Source of the DNA: an uncultured Christensenella sp. | GTDB lineage: Bacteria > Bacillota > Clostridia > Christensenellales > CAG-917 | Reading direction: 5' to 3' | Length of the DNA: 64,000 nucleotides | NCBI GenBank assembly: GCA_910577815.1 | Contig: CAJTNO010000006.1 | Span: 1 to 64,000 of the forward strand | Shown: positions 51,165 to 61,643 of the stretch, in pieces | Numbering within the stretch: position 1 is the first letter of the stretch | Layout: every line of letters begins with the position of its first letter | Notes under the pieces: model-generated | What the model saw: the letters and a program-made list of their open reading frames with translations, nothing else | What the model was told of the DNA's origin: nothing | Databases searched by the model: none | Made by a program: the position numbers and the translations under genes

Positions 51165-54100
51165 ATGAGAACAAAAACCAAAAGCTTCGCGTCTGTAGCG
51201 CTGATGCTCGTTTTGGCTATAGTGCTCATATCCGCTATGAGCTACTCCCTTACACCGGGAGTTTCGTTTGCAGCGGCTGACGGCACTATAACATCGATAG
51301 ACGAAATCGGCGTCGGGCATATGAGCGACATACACTACTTCCCGTTGTCGCACTGCTATCAGGACGCATACGGTCCTACATACAAGGACAGCGAATTTTA
51401 TCATTCCACAACCGGCGATACAAAGCTGGTGCTTGAAAGCGGAATGGTGCTTAACGCAACGATTAAGCAGATTATAGCGGACGGAATTGCAAAAAAAGCT
51501 CCGCAATATCTGATTGCATCGGGCGACCTATCCAAAAACGGCGAGCGCGTCGCGCTTATTGACGTTGCAAACTCTCTGCGCTATTTGCAGAATGAAATGC
51601 GCAAGCTCGATGGATATGAAAACTTCCAAGTATTCGCCACTGTAGGCAACCACGACCTTTACAACCATAACGGCGCGCTGTACTCGCAGGAGGACGGAAA
51701 GTCAAGACCTGCGGATATGATTACCGCTATGCAGTTTGCAATGATATTTGCGGGACTCGGTTTTCCCGAGGTTTCTCTCGACACCGCCGAGGAAGGCAGA
51801 CTGACTCTTACCGACTATTTGCCTGCCGAATACTGGTATTCAAACTATACGAGCGGTTACGTTGCTTCCGATAACGCTCAAAATCTGGAAATAGCATACT
51901 ATTCCCCTGCTCTCGCTCAAATCGCCAATAAAAAAACGTCCTCCGAAATCCTTGATTGCTATTTCAATGTCGGCGACGGTCTAAATCAACTCACTTATTT
52001 TGCAAGCCTTACGGATAAGACAGGTTATTCCTTTGCTATAATCGATTCCTCCGACCGCGAGGAAACCGACTCGGGCGCGCTCGTGCGTATCAGTCAAAAG
52101 GAATTCGACAAGATGCCTGCAAGCTCACAGCCTAAGACCGTCTACCTCGACAACGGCAACAGCAACGTCGAAATAGATTTGGCAAATCCCCAAAATCCGG
52201 GCGAGGCGTTCAATCAAACGGAAAAGGCGGTTTATCGCCGTACTCCCGTGCAGCACATCACAGGCGGTCGCATCACTACCGAGTGCCTCGATTGGGTGGA
52301 AATACAGTGCAATAAGCAAAATACCGCAAATATGGAGGAAACTATAATATCAAGCTTCCACCATAACGTGCTCCCCCACTTCGAGCAGGAGGATGATATC
52401 CTTAAGGACTTCACCCTCTACAACTGGGAATACACCGCCAAGCGCTTCCTCGATATGGGTATCCGCTACTCCCTCACGGGACATATGCACGCGTCCGACG
52501 CTATGTCTTATACCGACGTGGAAGGTCGCACCCTCTACGATTTCGAAACAGGCTCTACAATCAGCTACTCCTCGCCCCGCCGCTATCTCACCTTTGAGCG
52601 CAATAACTGCGACGGAAAGCTCGGAGAACAGCTCACATCAGAGGTTCACGTTCTCGGAAATATTAAGGAAATAGCAAGCGACAATATCGCAAACGCTCCC
52701 GTCTGGAACGACGCAAGCTATCAAGCTGCGATTGCCAATTACAAGTCCATCCCCGAAACAAACGTAGAAGAACGTGCTCAGGCGTGGCAGAATGTTGTAA
52801 AGACTAACCCCGATTATCTTACCTATATCATAAGATACGACGAGTTTGCAAAGCTTACCAACCCCGACACGATGTATAACGACTTTATCAGCCAGGACAT
52901 CTACTGCATTATCGTGGACAGAATGGTTGACCACTTTATCAATCAAAGCACCATAGACGGATTACTCGACACCGCACACGAATTCATCCTCGGATTAGAC
53001 AAAAATCCGTCCTTCACTGTAAAAATGGTATTGAACGCTCTCGGCGTCAACGGCGTTATCCTTGACAAAGCCGCAGATTATATGATTGATACCATCCTCT
53101 ACAACCTTTACGGCAATAAAGGCTATCCTGATAATAAGAGCAATTCAACGCTTGAGTATGTACTTTCCATAGTAAACGGAATACTCGACCTTGAATACGG
53201 CGACGCAACCGTAGGCACCGAGAGTTCAAATCCCAACAAAACCAATGTCGGAAAGCTCAAGGTTCGCGAGCTTGCAAGCTTCATTATGATGTCGCATTCC
53301 GCAGGCAACGAAATTTCCTTTGACGAAACATATGCTTCAATAGACGCTAAATTCGGTCATAACGACGCAGATTACGGAGATAATCACTATCGCTATAAAC
53401 AACCTACCAATCCCGTTTTCCGCAAACGTATGCTCGCTGCCTTAAAGGATTTCGACAAACAGCTCAAGAACGGTGAGGTTGTAAAGGTTCTTATCGATTC
53501 CATTCTCGACCCCCTGTTTAATAACGAGGATTCTATCCTGAAAACATTGTTGAATTATAAGTTCGATTTCAGCAAAGCCGATTTAACTCCCGAGGAGTTC
53601 AAAAAAGTCGAAGAATTGTTTGGAACAAAACTGAAAAACTTAGGTGAATTAGCGGGAATGATAGGCATTAAACTACCTGAAAACGTGTCTTTGTCATATG
53701 ATGCAAAATCCGTTAGCCTAAATGATATCCTAACCGACCTATTTCCCGTTGCCAAGCCTCTTATCGGCAGTATGCTCGGCTTCAATATGGTTGGCGACAA
53801 TATTATAGAGGTTGTGGAAAATTTCCTTAACGACTACCTCACCCAAAGCTTCTACGTAGGTCTCGGCGGAATTGCAAGCAATATAGTAACGGCATTTGCA
53901 ACCGATATTTATCCCGACTTAGCCGACCAGCTCAATCCCGCGACTCCGTTTGCTATTCAGCCCTTCGGCGAATACACGTATGCGGGCGAAAAGATGTCCT
54001 ATGTGGGCAGCAAAAACATAGTATCGTCCGTAAACGCTTCATTTAACGCCGCAACGCAGGATAACGGCAGAGTTCCAAGCCGCGTCACTGCCAACTTCGA

Positions 54101-55868
54101 TACTATAAACAGCACAACGGCATTTACCGTCAAGTTCTACACCGCAGAAGAAGTCTACGGCACGTTTAAGTATAAGACCTCCGTGGACGAAGCTTGGACA
54201 ACCGTTTCGACATCCAAAGAGAAAGCGGACTCGGATGCAGACTATTTTGATTCGTCCAACTCCCTCACCTCAAACGGAATAACCGTTGAAATGCTCACTC
54301 AGACCAAGCCCGTATACCTCCCGCTCATCGACCTCGGTCTGCTTTGCCTTACCCACGCGGAGGTAGATTATGAAAAGGAAGTAAACGGTGAAACCGTGGA
54401 TGTCCCCTATAAGTACGGCGAACGTGACAACGCTCATAAAAACAGCATTGTTTACTGGAACGTAACCACAGTTACGGTAACCGGACTTTCTCCCGATACC
54501 ACCTATTATTATGATATCGAGGGTATTTACGAAAGCGATACCGCAACCGCAAGCTTCTCATTTGTAGAGTACAATAAAACGCTCGGCTATGACAGAGATT
54601 ACTTCACCTTTAAAACAGCAAAGAGCGCGGACTCCGATAAATTCGAGTTCCTCACCATCGCCGACATTCAGGGAATGATACAAGGAATGTACTCCGATAG
54701 CTTTAACGCCGTAAAAGCTCTGCTTGCAAACGACGCTACAAAGAATTTCGATTTCATCCTTAACGCAGGCGATATGTGCGACAACGGCAAGAACTTCAAC
54801 CAGTGGGCAATGGCTCTTAATACCTATCAGACGCTGTTTGCCAACACCTCTATGTTCTTTGCCGCAGGAAACCACGAAAGCGGCTCAAATGCGCTTACAA
54901 ACTACTTCAACTATTCTATGGAAGAAGGTCAGACTACCGCCGACGGCGCATATTATTCCTTCGATTATGCAAACGCTCACTTCGTTGTACTCAATACCAA
55001 CGATGCCGACAACAACGGACTCGGTCAGGCTCAGCTCGCTTGGCTAACCGAGGACCTGAAAAACTCCGACAGCAAATGGAAGTTTGTCCTTATGCACAAG
55101 AGCCTTTACAGCGGCGGTTCTCACTCCACCGACTCCGAGGTAGTCGCAATGCGCGCGCAGCTCCAAAAGCTATTTGCCGAAACAGGCGTAACAATCGTAT
55201 TCGGAGGTCACGACCACACCTATACATCTACCTATCTCGTAGACCAAAACGGTAACGTCATCGACAAGAGCAATGACGCCGAAATCAAGTCGTCGGGCGA
55301 CGGCGTGCTGTATATCACTCTCGGCACTATGGGTACCAAGTTCTACACCTACAAGCCAAACGACGATATTTCCGGAAACTTCGATGAGGACAACAGCATA
55401 CTCGATACGCTCTCGTCTCAGACCTTCGGCAAAGTAGTCGTAGAAGGCGACGTTCTCACCTACACCGGTTATCAGTACGACAGCAAAACAAATACTATCA
55501 AAACTATAGGCGAAAGCACCAAACTCAAAGCAATCTCTAAAGAAACAACGGGATTGTCCCTCGGTGCAAAAATAGCCATAGGCGTGGTGGTTCCCGTCGT
55601 AATCTTGGCTGTTGCCGCAGTAGTAATAATTATAGTTGTCAAAAAACAGCAGGAAAAAAAGAGATTGGAAGCTCTGCGCAGAAAGAAAATAGCGGCGCTT
55701 AAGCGTGCAAAATTGGAGGCTATGGCTCGCGAGGCTAAAGAATGCGGAATTGAAACGGATTCGGAAAGCACGTCAGAACAAACAGAGCAGCCCGCGTCCG
55801 AGCAACCGTCCGATGACGTTGCAACGGCAGATAATTCCGATTCTCCCAATCAAACACAAACCGAATAA
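51165..55868 (+). CDS. Giant surface protein with two metallophosphoesterase domains (1567 aa)
   Basis: AAGGAGG lies six bases before the ATG. Signal segment at about 9-36. The first calcineurin-like domain (about 42-480) has GHMSDIHYF, ASGDLSKNGE, TVGNHDLYN, SSFHHN and TGHMHASD. A long middle part (about 480-930) has no recognised domain. A fibronectin-III/purple-acid-phosphatase-like segment (about 930-1150) precedes the second domain (about 1158-1420): IADIQG, LNAGDMCDNG, AAGNHESG, LMHKSL, GGHDHTY. It ends in a membrane segment (about 1466-1490) and a basic, then acidic, cytoplasmic tail; no LPXTG. It probably hydrolyses extracellular phosphoesters. The second domain has Gln in place of the usual His in the first motif. 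It stands alone with its own terminator. Confidence 0.9.
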   Translation: MRTKTKSFASVALMLVLAIVLISAMSYSLTPGVSFAAADGTITSIDEIGVGHMSDIHYFPLSHCYQDAYGPTYKDSEFYHSTTGDTKLVLESGMVLNATIKQIIADGIAKKAPQYLIASGDLSKNGERVALIDVANSLRYLQNEMRKLDGYENFQVFATVGNHDLYNHNGALYSQEDGKSRPADMITAMQFAMIFAGLGFPEVSLDTAEEGRLTLTDYLPAEYWYSNYTSGYVASDNAQNLEIAYYSPALAQIANKKTSSEILDCYFNVGDGLNQLTYFASLTDKTGYSFAIIDSSDREETDSGALVRISQKEFDKMPASSQPKTVYLDNGNSNVEIDLANPQNPGEAFNQTEKAVYRRTPVQHITGGRITTECLDWVEIQCNKQNTANMEETIISSFHHNVLPHFEQEDDILKDFTLYNWEYTAKRFLDMGIRYSLTGHMHASDAMSYTDVEGRTLYDFETGSTISYSSPRRYLTFERNNCDGKLGEQLTSEVHVLGNIKEIASDNIANAPVWNDASYQAAIANYKSIPETNVEERAQAWQNVVKTNPDYLTYIIRYDEFAKLTNPDTMYNDFISQDIYCIIVDRMVDHFINQSTIDGLLDTAHEFILGLDKNPSFTVKMVLNALGVNGVILDKAADYMIDTILYNLYGNKGYPDNKSNSTLEYVLSIVNGILDLEYGDATVGTESSNPNKTNVGKLKVRELASFIMMSHSAGNEISFDETYASIDAKFGHNDADYGDNHYRYKQPTNPVFRKRMLAALKDFDKQLKNGEVVKVLIDSILDPLFNNEDSILKTLLNYKFDFSKADLTPEEFKKVEELFGTKLKNLGELAGMIGIKLPENVSLSYDAKSVSLNDILTDLFPVAKPLIGSMLGFNMVGDNIIEVVENFLNDYLTQSFYVGLGGIASNIVTAFATDIYPDLADQLNPATPFAIQPFGEYTYAGEKMSYVGSKNIVSSVNASFNAATQDNGRVPSRVTANFDTINSTTAFTVKFYTAEEVYGTFKYKTSVDEAWTTVSTSKEKADSDADYFDSSNSLTSNGITVEMLTQTKPVYLPLIDLGLLCLTHAEVDYEKEVNGETVDVPYKYGERDNAHKNSIVYWNVTTVTVTGLSPDTTYYYDIEGIYESDTATASFSFVEYNKTLGYDRDYFTFKTAKSADSDKFEFLTIADIQGMIQGMYSDSFNAVKALLANDATKNFDFILNAGDMCDNGKNFNQWAMALNTYQTLFANTSMFFAAGNHESGSNALTNYFNYSMEEGQTTADGAYYSFDYANAHFVVLNTNDADNNGLGQAQLAWLTEDLKNSDSKWKFVLMHKSLYSGGSHSTDSEVVAMRAQLQKLFAETGVTIVFGGHDHTYTSTYLVDQNGNVIDKSNDAEIKSSGDGVLYITLGTMGTKFYTYKPNDDISGNFDEDNSILDTLSSQTFGKVVVEGDVLTYTGYQYDSKTNTIKTIGESTKLKAISKETTGLSLGAKIAIGVVVPVVILAVAAVVIIIVVKKQQEKKRLEALRRKKIAALKRAKLEAMAREAKECGIETDSESTSEQTEQPASEQPSDDVATADNSDSPNQTQTE

Positions 55869-55887
55869 GTCCTTCTAATCGGATAAA

Positions 55888-55916
55888 AAATCTACTCGCG
55901 CTTAGCGAGTGGATTT
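55888..55916 (+). terminator. Terminator of the phosphoesterase gene
   Basis: AAATCTACTCGC and GCGAGTGGATTT pair (one G-U) around GCTTA, followed by TTTAT, 20 bp after the stop. Confidence 0.85.
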
Positions 55917-55948
55917 TTATTATACGCTTTAATACATAAATACAAATT

Positions 55949-56473
55949 TTATTTTGAATACAATTCCCTTATGCATTCCAACAGTAGCTTTTGCCCGTTT
56001 CTGTCATAAACCACCGCACAATACGGCTTGCCGTTTGTCCCCTCTCTTTCCACATATGATATGCCGCACTTTTTGCCGTCGTCAGTCGGCATCTTTGTAT
56101 TTTTACCTTCGTTATCAGTACATACATATAGATAACCTTTCTCTACAAGCCAATCCCATATTTTATTCGCGCTCGGTCCTAAGCCTTTGTTAGAATACTT
56201 TATGTTTTTTATAAACGTAGTCAAACTGCTTGGTCTATCCAAAATATATTTACTTAAATCGGATTCTTTATCAATCTCGAAGGTATCGCTTTTAGTCTTT
56301 ACGGGAGCCGCTTTATAGCTTTGCAATATATCTCTTACAAAAAACAAACATCTGATAATTTCAGGTTCATCAAAAACCGTTTCAAACAGTTCTTCCCCTG
56401 TCAAAGGATTTAATCCGTTTGCCAAGCTTTCTATATACTCTCTCGCTTTATCTATTTTATTTACATCGCTCAT
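55949..56473 (-). CDS. Hypothetical protein (174 aa)
   Basis: Not recognised. The N-terminal part is helical (EYIESLANGLNPLTGEELFE). A middle segment (SLTTFIKNIKYSNKGLGPSA) and NKIWDWLVEKGYLYV look like a winged-helix-type DNA-binding or small regulatory domain. The C-terminal end is beta-rich (CAVVYDRNGQKLLLECI). No signal or membrane segment. GAGGAAAATAAT precedes the ATG. It stands alone between two giant surface-protein genes; it might regulate them, but nothing in the sequence shows it. Confidence 0.7.
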   Translation of the reverse strand: MSDVNKIDKAREYIESLANGLNPLTGEELFETVFDEPEIIRCLFFVRDILQSYKAAPVKTKSDTFEIDKESDLSKYILDRPSSLTTFIKNIKYSNKGLGPSANKIWDWLVEKGYLYVCTDNEGKNTKMPTDDGKKCGISYVEREGTNGKPYCAVVYDRNGQKLLLECIRELYSK

Positions 56474-56704
56474 ATTATTTTCCTCCGTATTTTAATTAGT
56501 CAGTTAAACAAATAAAACGCAATATTTAATTACTTATATCAACAAATAAACTCATTAAATATTGTCATATTAAATTTCGATTTATTTAAATATAGTATAG
56601 CAGAAATTAGGATATTTTCCTATTATAAAGTTGCAAATATTTATTTTTTTCATAAACGATATTTTAATGACGCTAATACGCAAGCATAAAAATTGTTTTT
56701 ATTA

Positions 56705-56738
56705 AAAGCAAACTCCGCATATAAGCGGAGTTTGCTTT
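56705..56738. terminator. Terminator of the giant surface protein, copy 2
   Basis: Fourteen-bp perfect arms AAAGCAAACTCCGC / GCGGAGTTTGCTTT around ATATAA, just beyond the stop of the leftward gene. Confidence 0.9.
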
Positions 56739-56746
56739 ACTGTTTA

Positions 56747-59700
56747 TCAAACCTTATTTATTTTTATAGCCCTGCCGCCCGTAAGCGTTATCATCTTAAC
56801 CGCAGGTAACGTAAAGTCGTTGGCTACTATTATAAGCGGCTTTGTTAGGCGTTGTCCTGCAGTCACTGTGTAGCCCGTGCACTCCTCGCTTACAAGTCCC
56901 ATTTTCTTAAGCTTTTCAAGCGTTACCCTGTTTCCGTCCTGGAACTTTGCGTCTATATCGTCAAGCTTCAGCGTTTCTATATAGCTTTCGTCGATACTCT
57001 CCACGTTCTTACTCTCTATGCACTTCTCCGCAAGCTCGTCGGATAGGACGTCGCAGTCGTGTACGTGCATTACCTCGCACAGCAAGCCCTTATTCTGCTT
57101 ATTCGTCAATAGCTTGTTGTGCTTAAGCGTGAATATAAGCTCCTGTATGCTTCTGTCGTTGTAACGCTTCCTCGCTTCCATATTCAGTTCCTGGAATAAG
57201 GCGAGTATCAGCTCCTGCGCTCTCGTCAAGGCTCTGTCCGAGGACACGCGTACATACATAGGCACGTCTACAAATCTCGGCTTATCCGATACGTCCTTAT
57301 GGTGATAACGGCGAGCGTCATATTCATAGGGCTTGAGTGCAAGCCACAGCTTGATTGAACGCTTCGCTATGCCTATTACCGCTATTACCTGTCCTTGATA
57401 ACGTATCTTTTCTACGCGCTTGTATACGCGATAGGTTACGCCCTTTTGCGAGCAGAACAGATTTTTAACAGCGGCATACCACTCTCTGTTTTTATCCGAG
57501 CTTTGCTTTAAGCGCATACGGAAGTTGGGATATGTCTTTTTGACAGTTCCGTCCTCCTCGATTATGACGGCTTCTACAAAATCGTCGTCATCCTCGTCGA
57601 GTATGCTGTCCCATTCCTCCTCGTCATCGTCTATATCGTCGTCATCCTCGCGCTCGGCGGCGACATAAACGTTATTGGAGCTTTGCGACATCAACAGTAA
57701 TTGCTGTTGTAAATCGTCTATTTTAGATACGAGCGAATTATATTTGTCATCCTGCTCGCCCGGAGCGGTAAGGTATGCGGTAGTTTCAGGCACAATCTGC
57801 TGTACTGCGGGCAACAACCTTTCAAATACCTTGTCTGCAATAAGGTCGGTATCGTCCATACTCGCATAAGACATATTATCCGACTGCTGTCTGCCCATAA
57901 GGTTTGCAAGCATAATTTTCATTGCTTCGTCGCGCTTTGCCTGCTCCTCGCGCAACGCCGCCATCTCCTCGCGGTGACGTTCTTCTTCCTGTCTGCGTCT
58001 TTCTTCCATTTCAAGCAGACGCTGTTCAAATATTTCGCTGTCACCAGACCTTGCCGCCTGAGTTATGCTCTCCTGGAATGCCAGCTGTCTTGCCTCCTGC
58101 GCTTCCTCGCGTGCAATTCTTTCCTGCTTCTCCGCCTCGCGCTCCTGTTTTTCGGCTGTAAGCTTGCGCTGTTCGCTCTCCTCTATAGCCGTTTCCTTGG
58201 CAAGCTCCGCCTGCTTCCAACCTCTGCGCGTTAGCAAAGCTATTAAGAACATCAACAGCATCACTCCGCACAGCGAGAACGCTATTATGCTCCATACCAT
58301 ATTGGACAGGTTAAGCCATACTATGTCTGTTGCAAATATCGGCAATAACCCTGCCGCATAGGTCTTGGCGTTATACTTCTTTGCCTCGCCCTTTGCTTTC
58401 TTCTTGCGGTTGCCGTACTGTATCGCCTTTATCATAAAGATTAAGGTAAACAATAATGCCACGCAGGACGTTATCACCTGCCACAGCGGGAAATGACTTT
58501 CTATAAGCTTTTCAAAGAATTCCTTTATCTTATCTATAAAGCTTCCGCCGTCTCCCGGTTTTTCCGGTGGCGTGGGATTGGGATTGTTCGGGTCCTCCAC
58601 AACGCTGAACGTCAGCGTTATCGCGTCGCGTGTGCCGTCCTCCCAGACGTAGTTAGCTCCGTCTCTGAATCGGATTACTATTGTGTATTCACCCTTATCC
58701 GTTACTGTCAATGAACCCGAAGCTATCGCCATTATGCTGTCGTCAAAGCCGTCCAGCTCGAAGGTAAGCGTACTTGCAGTATAGAACTTGCTGTCCTCCT
58801 TCAACGTCGGCTTTGCTATCGGTGTTGCGGGATTTAACGGGTCCGCAGGCGTTGTAAACTCCGCATAGTCGTTTACTCCGTCGCTATACTCTATGCGTAC
58901 GTTATCTCCGTACTTGCTTTCTACCTTTACCCTGAACGTAGTGTTGTACGTATTCATTACGTCCTCGTACGTCACGGTAGCTCCGTTAAGGTCCGAATAT
59001 ACTCTGTTTATAAAATCTCTGTCGTTTGCATCGTCTACCTGTATATTGGGTATGCCTGATGACGTCCAGCCGTTTACCTTTATCACCCTCGGCACTATCT
59101 TAACCGTTATGCTTACAAACGTAATGTCCTCGGGGTCGTCCGGATTATCCCATACTACGTTGCCCACTCCAAGCTCGGGCTTAAAGCGGAATACAAGCAC
59201 ATAATCGCCTATCTCCTTCGCCGTGTAATCGGTATAAGCCAATCCGTTTTTCTTGATGTCTATAGTAAGGTAATTAGCCCAGTCCTGCGGCACGCCCAAC
59301 AGAGATATAAAATCCACGTCTCGGTTATTAAATACTATTTCGTCTCCCGAGTATGCAGGCTTTGTAACCTTGTGCGTGTTTATGCTCCAATCCAGGGTAA
59401 ATTCTCTGTCATAGGCGTCAAATGTATCGTCGAGATTTACAAGTCTTACCTTTGCAACATAGTTACTGCTTACATTGACTTCTATAACGTTACCGCTATA
59501 TCCCTGTATCTTAACGCCCTTATCCGCAAGAGACGCGCCGTCCGATGTGTATTCGGATACGGTAATGGTATATCCTCCGGGTAACCAGGGTAACGCAAAT
59601 GAGGACGGAACGTTATCGTTTGCCTGCCAAATCAAATCGTCCGCGGTTATCGTAACCGCTCCGCGTATGTCAAAATTTACGTATTTAGACGCGGTTGCGT

Positions 59701-61441
59701 CATTCAGTTCATAGTTACAGGTTGAAGGATTGTTGATAACAACTCTGACCTTATATTTACCCGCCGCAGTCGGCAAGGTATCAAACTCCGCCCCGCCCGA
59801 TTGCAGACTGAATTTAAGCACAAGGTCGGGAGCGCGCGCCGTTCCGTTGTCGGAGGCAAATACGCCCTGAATATTAGTTACTCCGTTTTGGTCGAAGGTA
59901 ACGCCGATTTTACGCTTGATTATATTAAAGTTGAAGGTACGTTCCTTGGCGGCACTGCTTGTGGTGGGATTTTTAAAGGAATACTCCGCAGCGGAGCTTT
60001 TAATTTTAGCCTTGACAGCTTTAGTACCCGCATTTGTCATATCCGCAGGATACTCAATATCTAAAATGCTCGCGTCATACCAAGCTTTATCCGCAGGCGC
60101 AACGTCGTCCATAGACAACGCATTGCCGGTATACTCTATTGAAACATCTGTCGGTTGATTTATTTCTCTTATCCAATTTTTAGAGGCTTGTGTTAAATTA
60201 AGGTGTAAAGCAGGACGTAATACAAAATCCTGACCATCAGAAGTAGGATAGCTTCTATCACCCGTAGCTGTTAGCGCATATACAGATGCAACATTATAAT
60301 CACTGCTTCGCATTGCTTGCGTTCCAGTCGAACTTAATATTGCGTGTCTATTAGGAATGCCCCACAAACTCGTACCATAATCATTCTCAGACTTATAACA
60401 ACCAGTTTCAGTAATACTTGGCAACCAAAGCCAATCGCTTTTCCAATCATAGTACTGCGGCTTAGCTATAAACTGATTTGCATCACTAATATTTGCAGAA
60501 GGTCCCGAATACCAACCACCAACACCACCTATTCCTTTTAAACTTGTATCAGGTCCTGTAATACCATCTGTACCATTACCCCAAGCTTCATTAGGTAGCA
60601 TCTTCAAATGTGGAGCAACACTTATGTACATACTCCAAACCCAATTTTCCGCACGTTGATACACCGCGCTTTCTGGCTGTGCTAAATACTGAGTTAAACT
60701 CCTTTTGCCAACTGACGTAGACGATGACATTGTAAATGCTGAAAAAGGATGATTTATTCTGTCCCCTTGTGTACCCGTAAGTGAGGTTAAACTTTTAGCA
60801 TACATCGCGCCTGCGTCACCGCCACCGTTTAAAGTAGCTACACGAATTTTACTTGTAGAATACATAGAACCAGGATATGGACTACTTGTATTTGAACTTG
60901 AATACTCGTTCCACTGATAAGTTCCATCGCATTTTTCGCTCATCCAAAGCGTTACAATCAAATCGCCTGCTTTGGTATTCCCGTCCGAACCGTCAAGAGT
61001 ATTGGTTGTTGCATAAACAACATTCCATTTATATCCCCCGAATTCTACAGTAATTGCGTTGCCACCATTAATATCCTTAAAACCCATTGAATGGGCTTGA
61101 GTATTAGTATTTTGCCCTGTACTTGTAGAACCTATAGTTACGCTTTGATGCGAGTTAACGGCATTATATAAATCAGTATAAGTTGTCTTGCTTGTTGTAC
61201 CAAGAATTGCAGAATATAACTTATCTAAAACATCACCGTCAAATACTTTTCCGTCGACTCGCGTAGCATAATCACTAAGTGTTAATGAGCCAATCGAAGC
61301 AGGAGCTACACCTGCAGTATAAGCATTGCTATTTGATAAAGATTGACCGTTAAAAGCAAAAATTGCGCTTGTTAAAACAAACGCAAATATTAGTGCGATT
61401 ATTGCAAAGAATTTTCTATTTCTTTTGCGCGTCAACTCCAT
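56747..61441 (-). CDS. Giant membrane-anchored surface protein, copy 2, with uL15-like C-terminus (1564 aa)
   Basis: Signal segment about 10-30. The N-terminal module (about 110-430) contains VEFGGYKWNVVYATTNT and ends near FVLRPALHLNL, a pattern of DUF6273-type domains. Beta-rich repeats follow to about 960. Membrane segments lie near 984-1005 and 1047-1069, then a Glu/Arg coiled coil (about 1075-1190), an acidic run (about 1270-1295) and a basic domain with REWYAAVKNLFCSQKGVTYR and LWLALKPYEYDARRYH. The last about 65 residues (VTLEKLKKMGLVSEECTGYT, LTKPLIIVANDFT, TLTGGRAIKI) resemble the C-terminal part of ribosomal protein uL15. Nucleotide identity with copy 1 is high around the acidic run. 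ATG 61441 has GGGGG very close; a downstream TTG is a possible alternative. Confidence 0.87.
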   Translation of the reverse strand: MELTRKRNRKFFAIIALIFAFVLTSAIFAFNGQSLSNSNAYTAGVAPASIGSLTLSDYATRVDGKVFDGDVLDKLYSAILGTTSKTTYTDLYNAVNSHQSVTIGSTSTGQNTNTQAHSMGFKDINGGNAITVEFGGYKWNVVYATTNTLDGSDGNTKAGDLIVTLWMSEKCDGTYQWNEYSSSNTSSPYPGSMYSTSKIRVATLNGGGDAGAMYAKSLTSLTGTQGDRINHPFSAFTMSSSTSVGKRSLTQYLAQPESAVYQRAENWVWSMYISVAPHLKMLPNEAWGNGTDGITGPDTSLKGIGGVGGWYSGPSANISDANQFIAKPQYYDWKSDWLWLPSITETGCYKSENDYGTSLWGIPNRHAILSSTGTQAMRSSDYNVASVYALTATGDRSYPTSDGQDFVLRPALHLNLTQASKNWIREINQPTDVSIEYTGNALSMDDVAPADKAWYDASILDIEYPADMTNAGTKAVKAKIKSSAAEYSFKNPTTSSAAKERTFNFNIIKRKIGVTFDQNGVTNIQGVFASDNGTARAPDLVLKFSLQSGGAEFDTLPTAAGKYKVRVVINNPSTCNYELNDATASKYVNFDIRGAVTITADDLIWQANDNVPSSFALPWLPGGYTITVSEYTSDGASLADKGVKIQGYSGNVIEVNVSSNYVAKVRLVNLDDTFDAYDREFTLDWSINTHKVTKPAYSGDEIVFNNRDVDFISLLGVPQDWANYLTIDIKKNGLAYTDYTAKEIGDYVLVFRFKPELGVGNVVWDNPDDPEDITFVSITVKIVPRVIKVNGWTSSGIPNIQVDDANDRDFINRVYSDLNGATVTYEDVMNTYNTTFRVKVESKYGDNVRIEYSDGVNDYAEFTTPADPLNPATPIAKPTLKEDSKFYTASTLTFELDGFDDSIMAIASGSLTVTDKGEYTIVIRFRDGANYVWEDGTRDAITLTFSVVEDPNNPNPTPPEKPGDGGSFIDKIKEFFEKLIESHFPLWQVITSCVALLFTLIFMIKAIQYGNRKKKAKGEAKKYNAKTYAAGLLPIFATDIVWLNLSNMVWSIIAFSLCGVMLLMFLIALLTRRGWKQAELAKETAIEESEQRKLTAEKQEREAEKQERIAREEAQEARQLAFQESITQAARSGDSEIFEQRLLEMEERRRQEEERHREEMAALREEQAKRDEAMKIMLANLMGRQQSDNMSYASMDDTDLIADKVFERLLPAVQQIVPETTAYLTAPGEQDDKYNSLVSKIDDLQQQLLLMSQSSNNVYVAAEREDDDDIDDDEEEWDSILDEDDDDFVEAVIIEEDGTVKKTYPNFRMRLKQSSDKNREWYAAVKNLFCSQKGVTYRVYKRVEKIRYQGQVIAVIGIAKRSIKLWLALKPYEYDARRYHHKDVSDKPRFVDVPMYVRVSSDRALTRAQELILALFQELNMEARKRYNDRSIQELIFTLKHNKLLTNKQNKGLLCEVMHVHDCDVLSDELAEKCIESKNVESIDESYIETLKLDDIDAKFQDGNRVTLEKLKKMGLVSEECTGYTVTAGQRLTKPLIIVANDFTLPAVKMITLTGGRAIKINKV

Positions 61442-61475
61442 ACCCCCGTAGTATTATTCCCGCAAATAAAATTAT

Positions 61476-61498
61476 GCATAGAATATACTGTTCTATGT
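61476..61498. promoter_or_regulatory. Inverted-repeat operator B1
   Basis: GCATAGAA, spacer TATACTG, TTCTATGT: one base off a perfect dyad and the same element as A1, A2 and B2. It lies 35 bp upstream of the giant gene's ATG, where it could block initiation directly. Confidence 0.7.
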
Positions 61499-61643
61499 AT
61501 ATCAAAGGTAAATTGAGGAAAAACAATGGTTAAAATTACTCGGATACGGCTTAAAAAGTACGGAAAAATGCGTATTTATGCGAAATATATTGACAAATAA
61601 TGTAGCTTTAAATAGAATTATACTACTAATAAAAAAAGTACGT
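61499..61643. other. AT-rich spacer between operators B1 and B2
   Basis: No gene or other repeat is apparent. The promoter of the giant gene is expected here, but no confident -35/-10 pair was placed. Confidence 0.4.
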
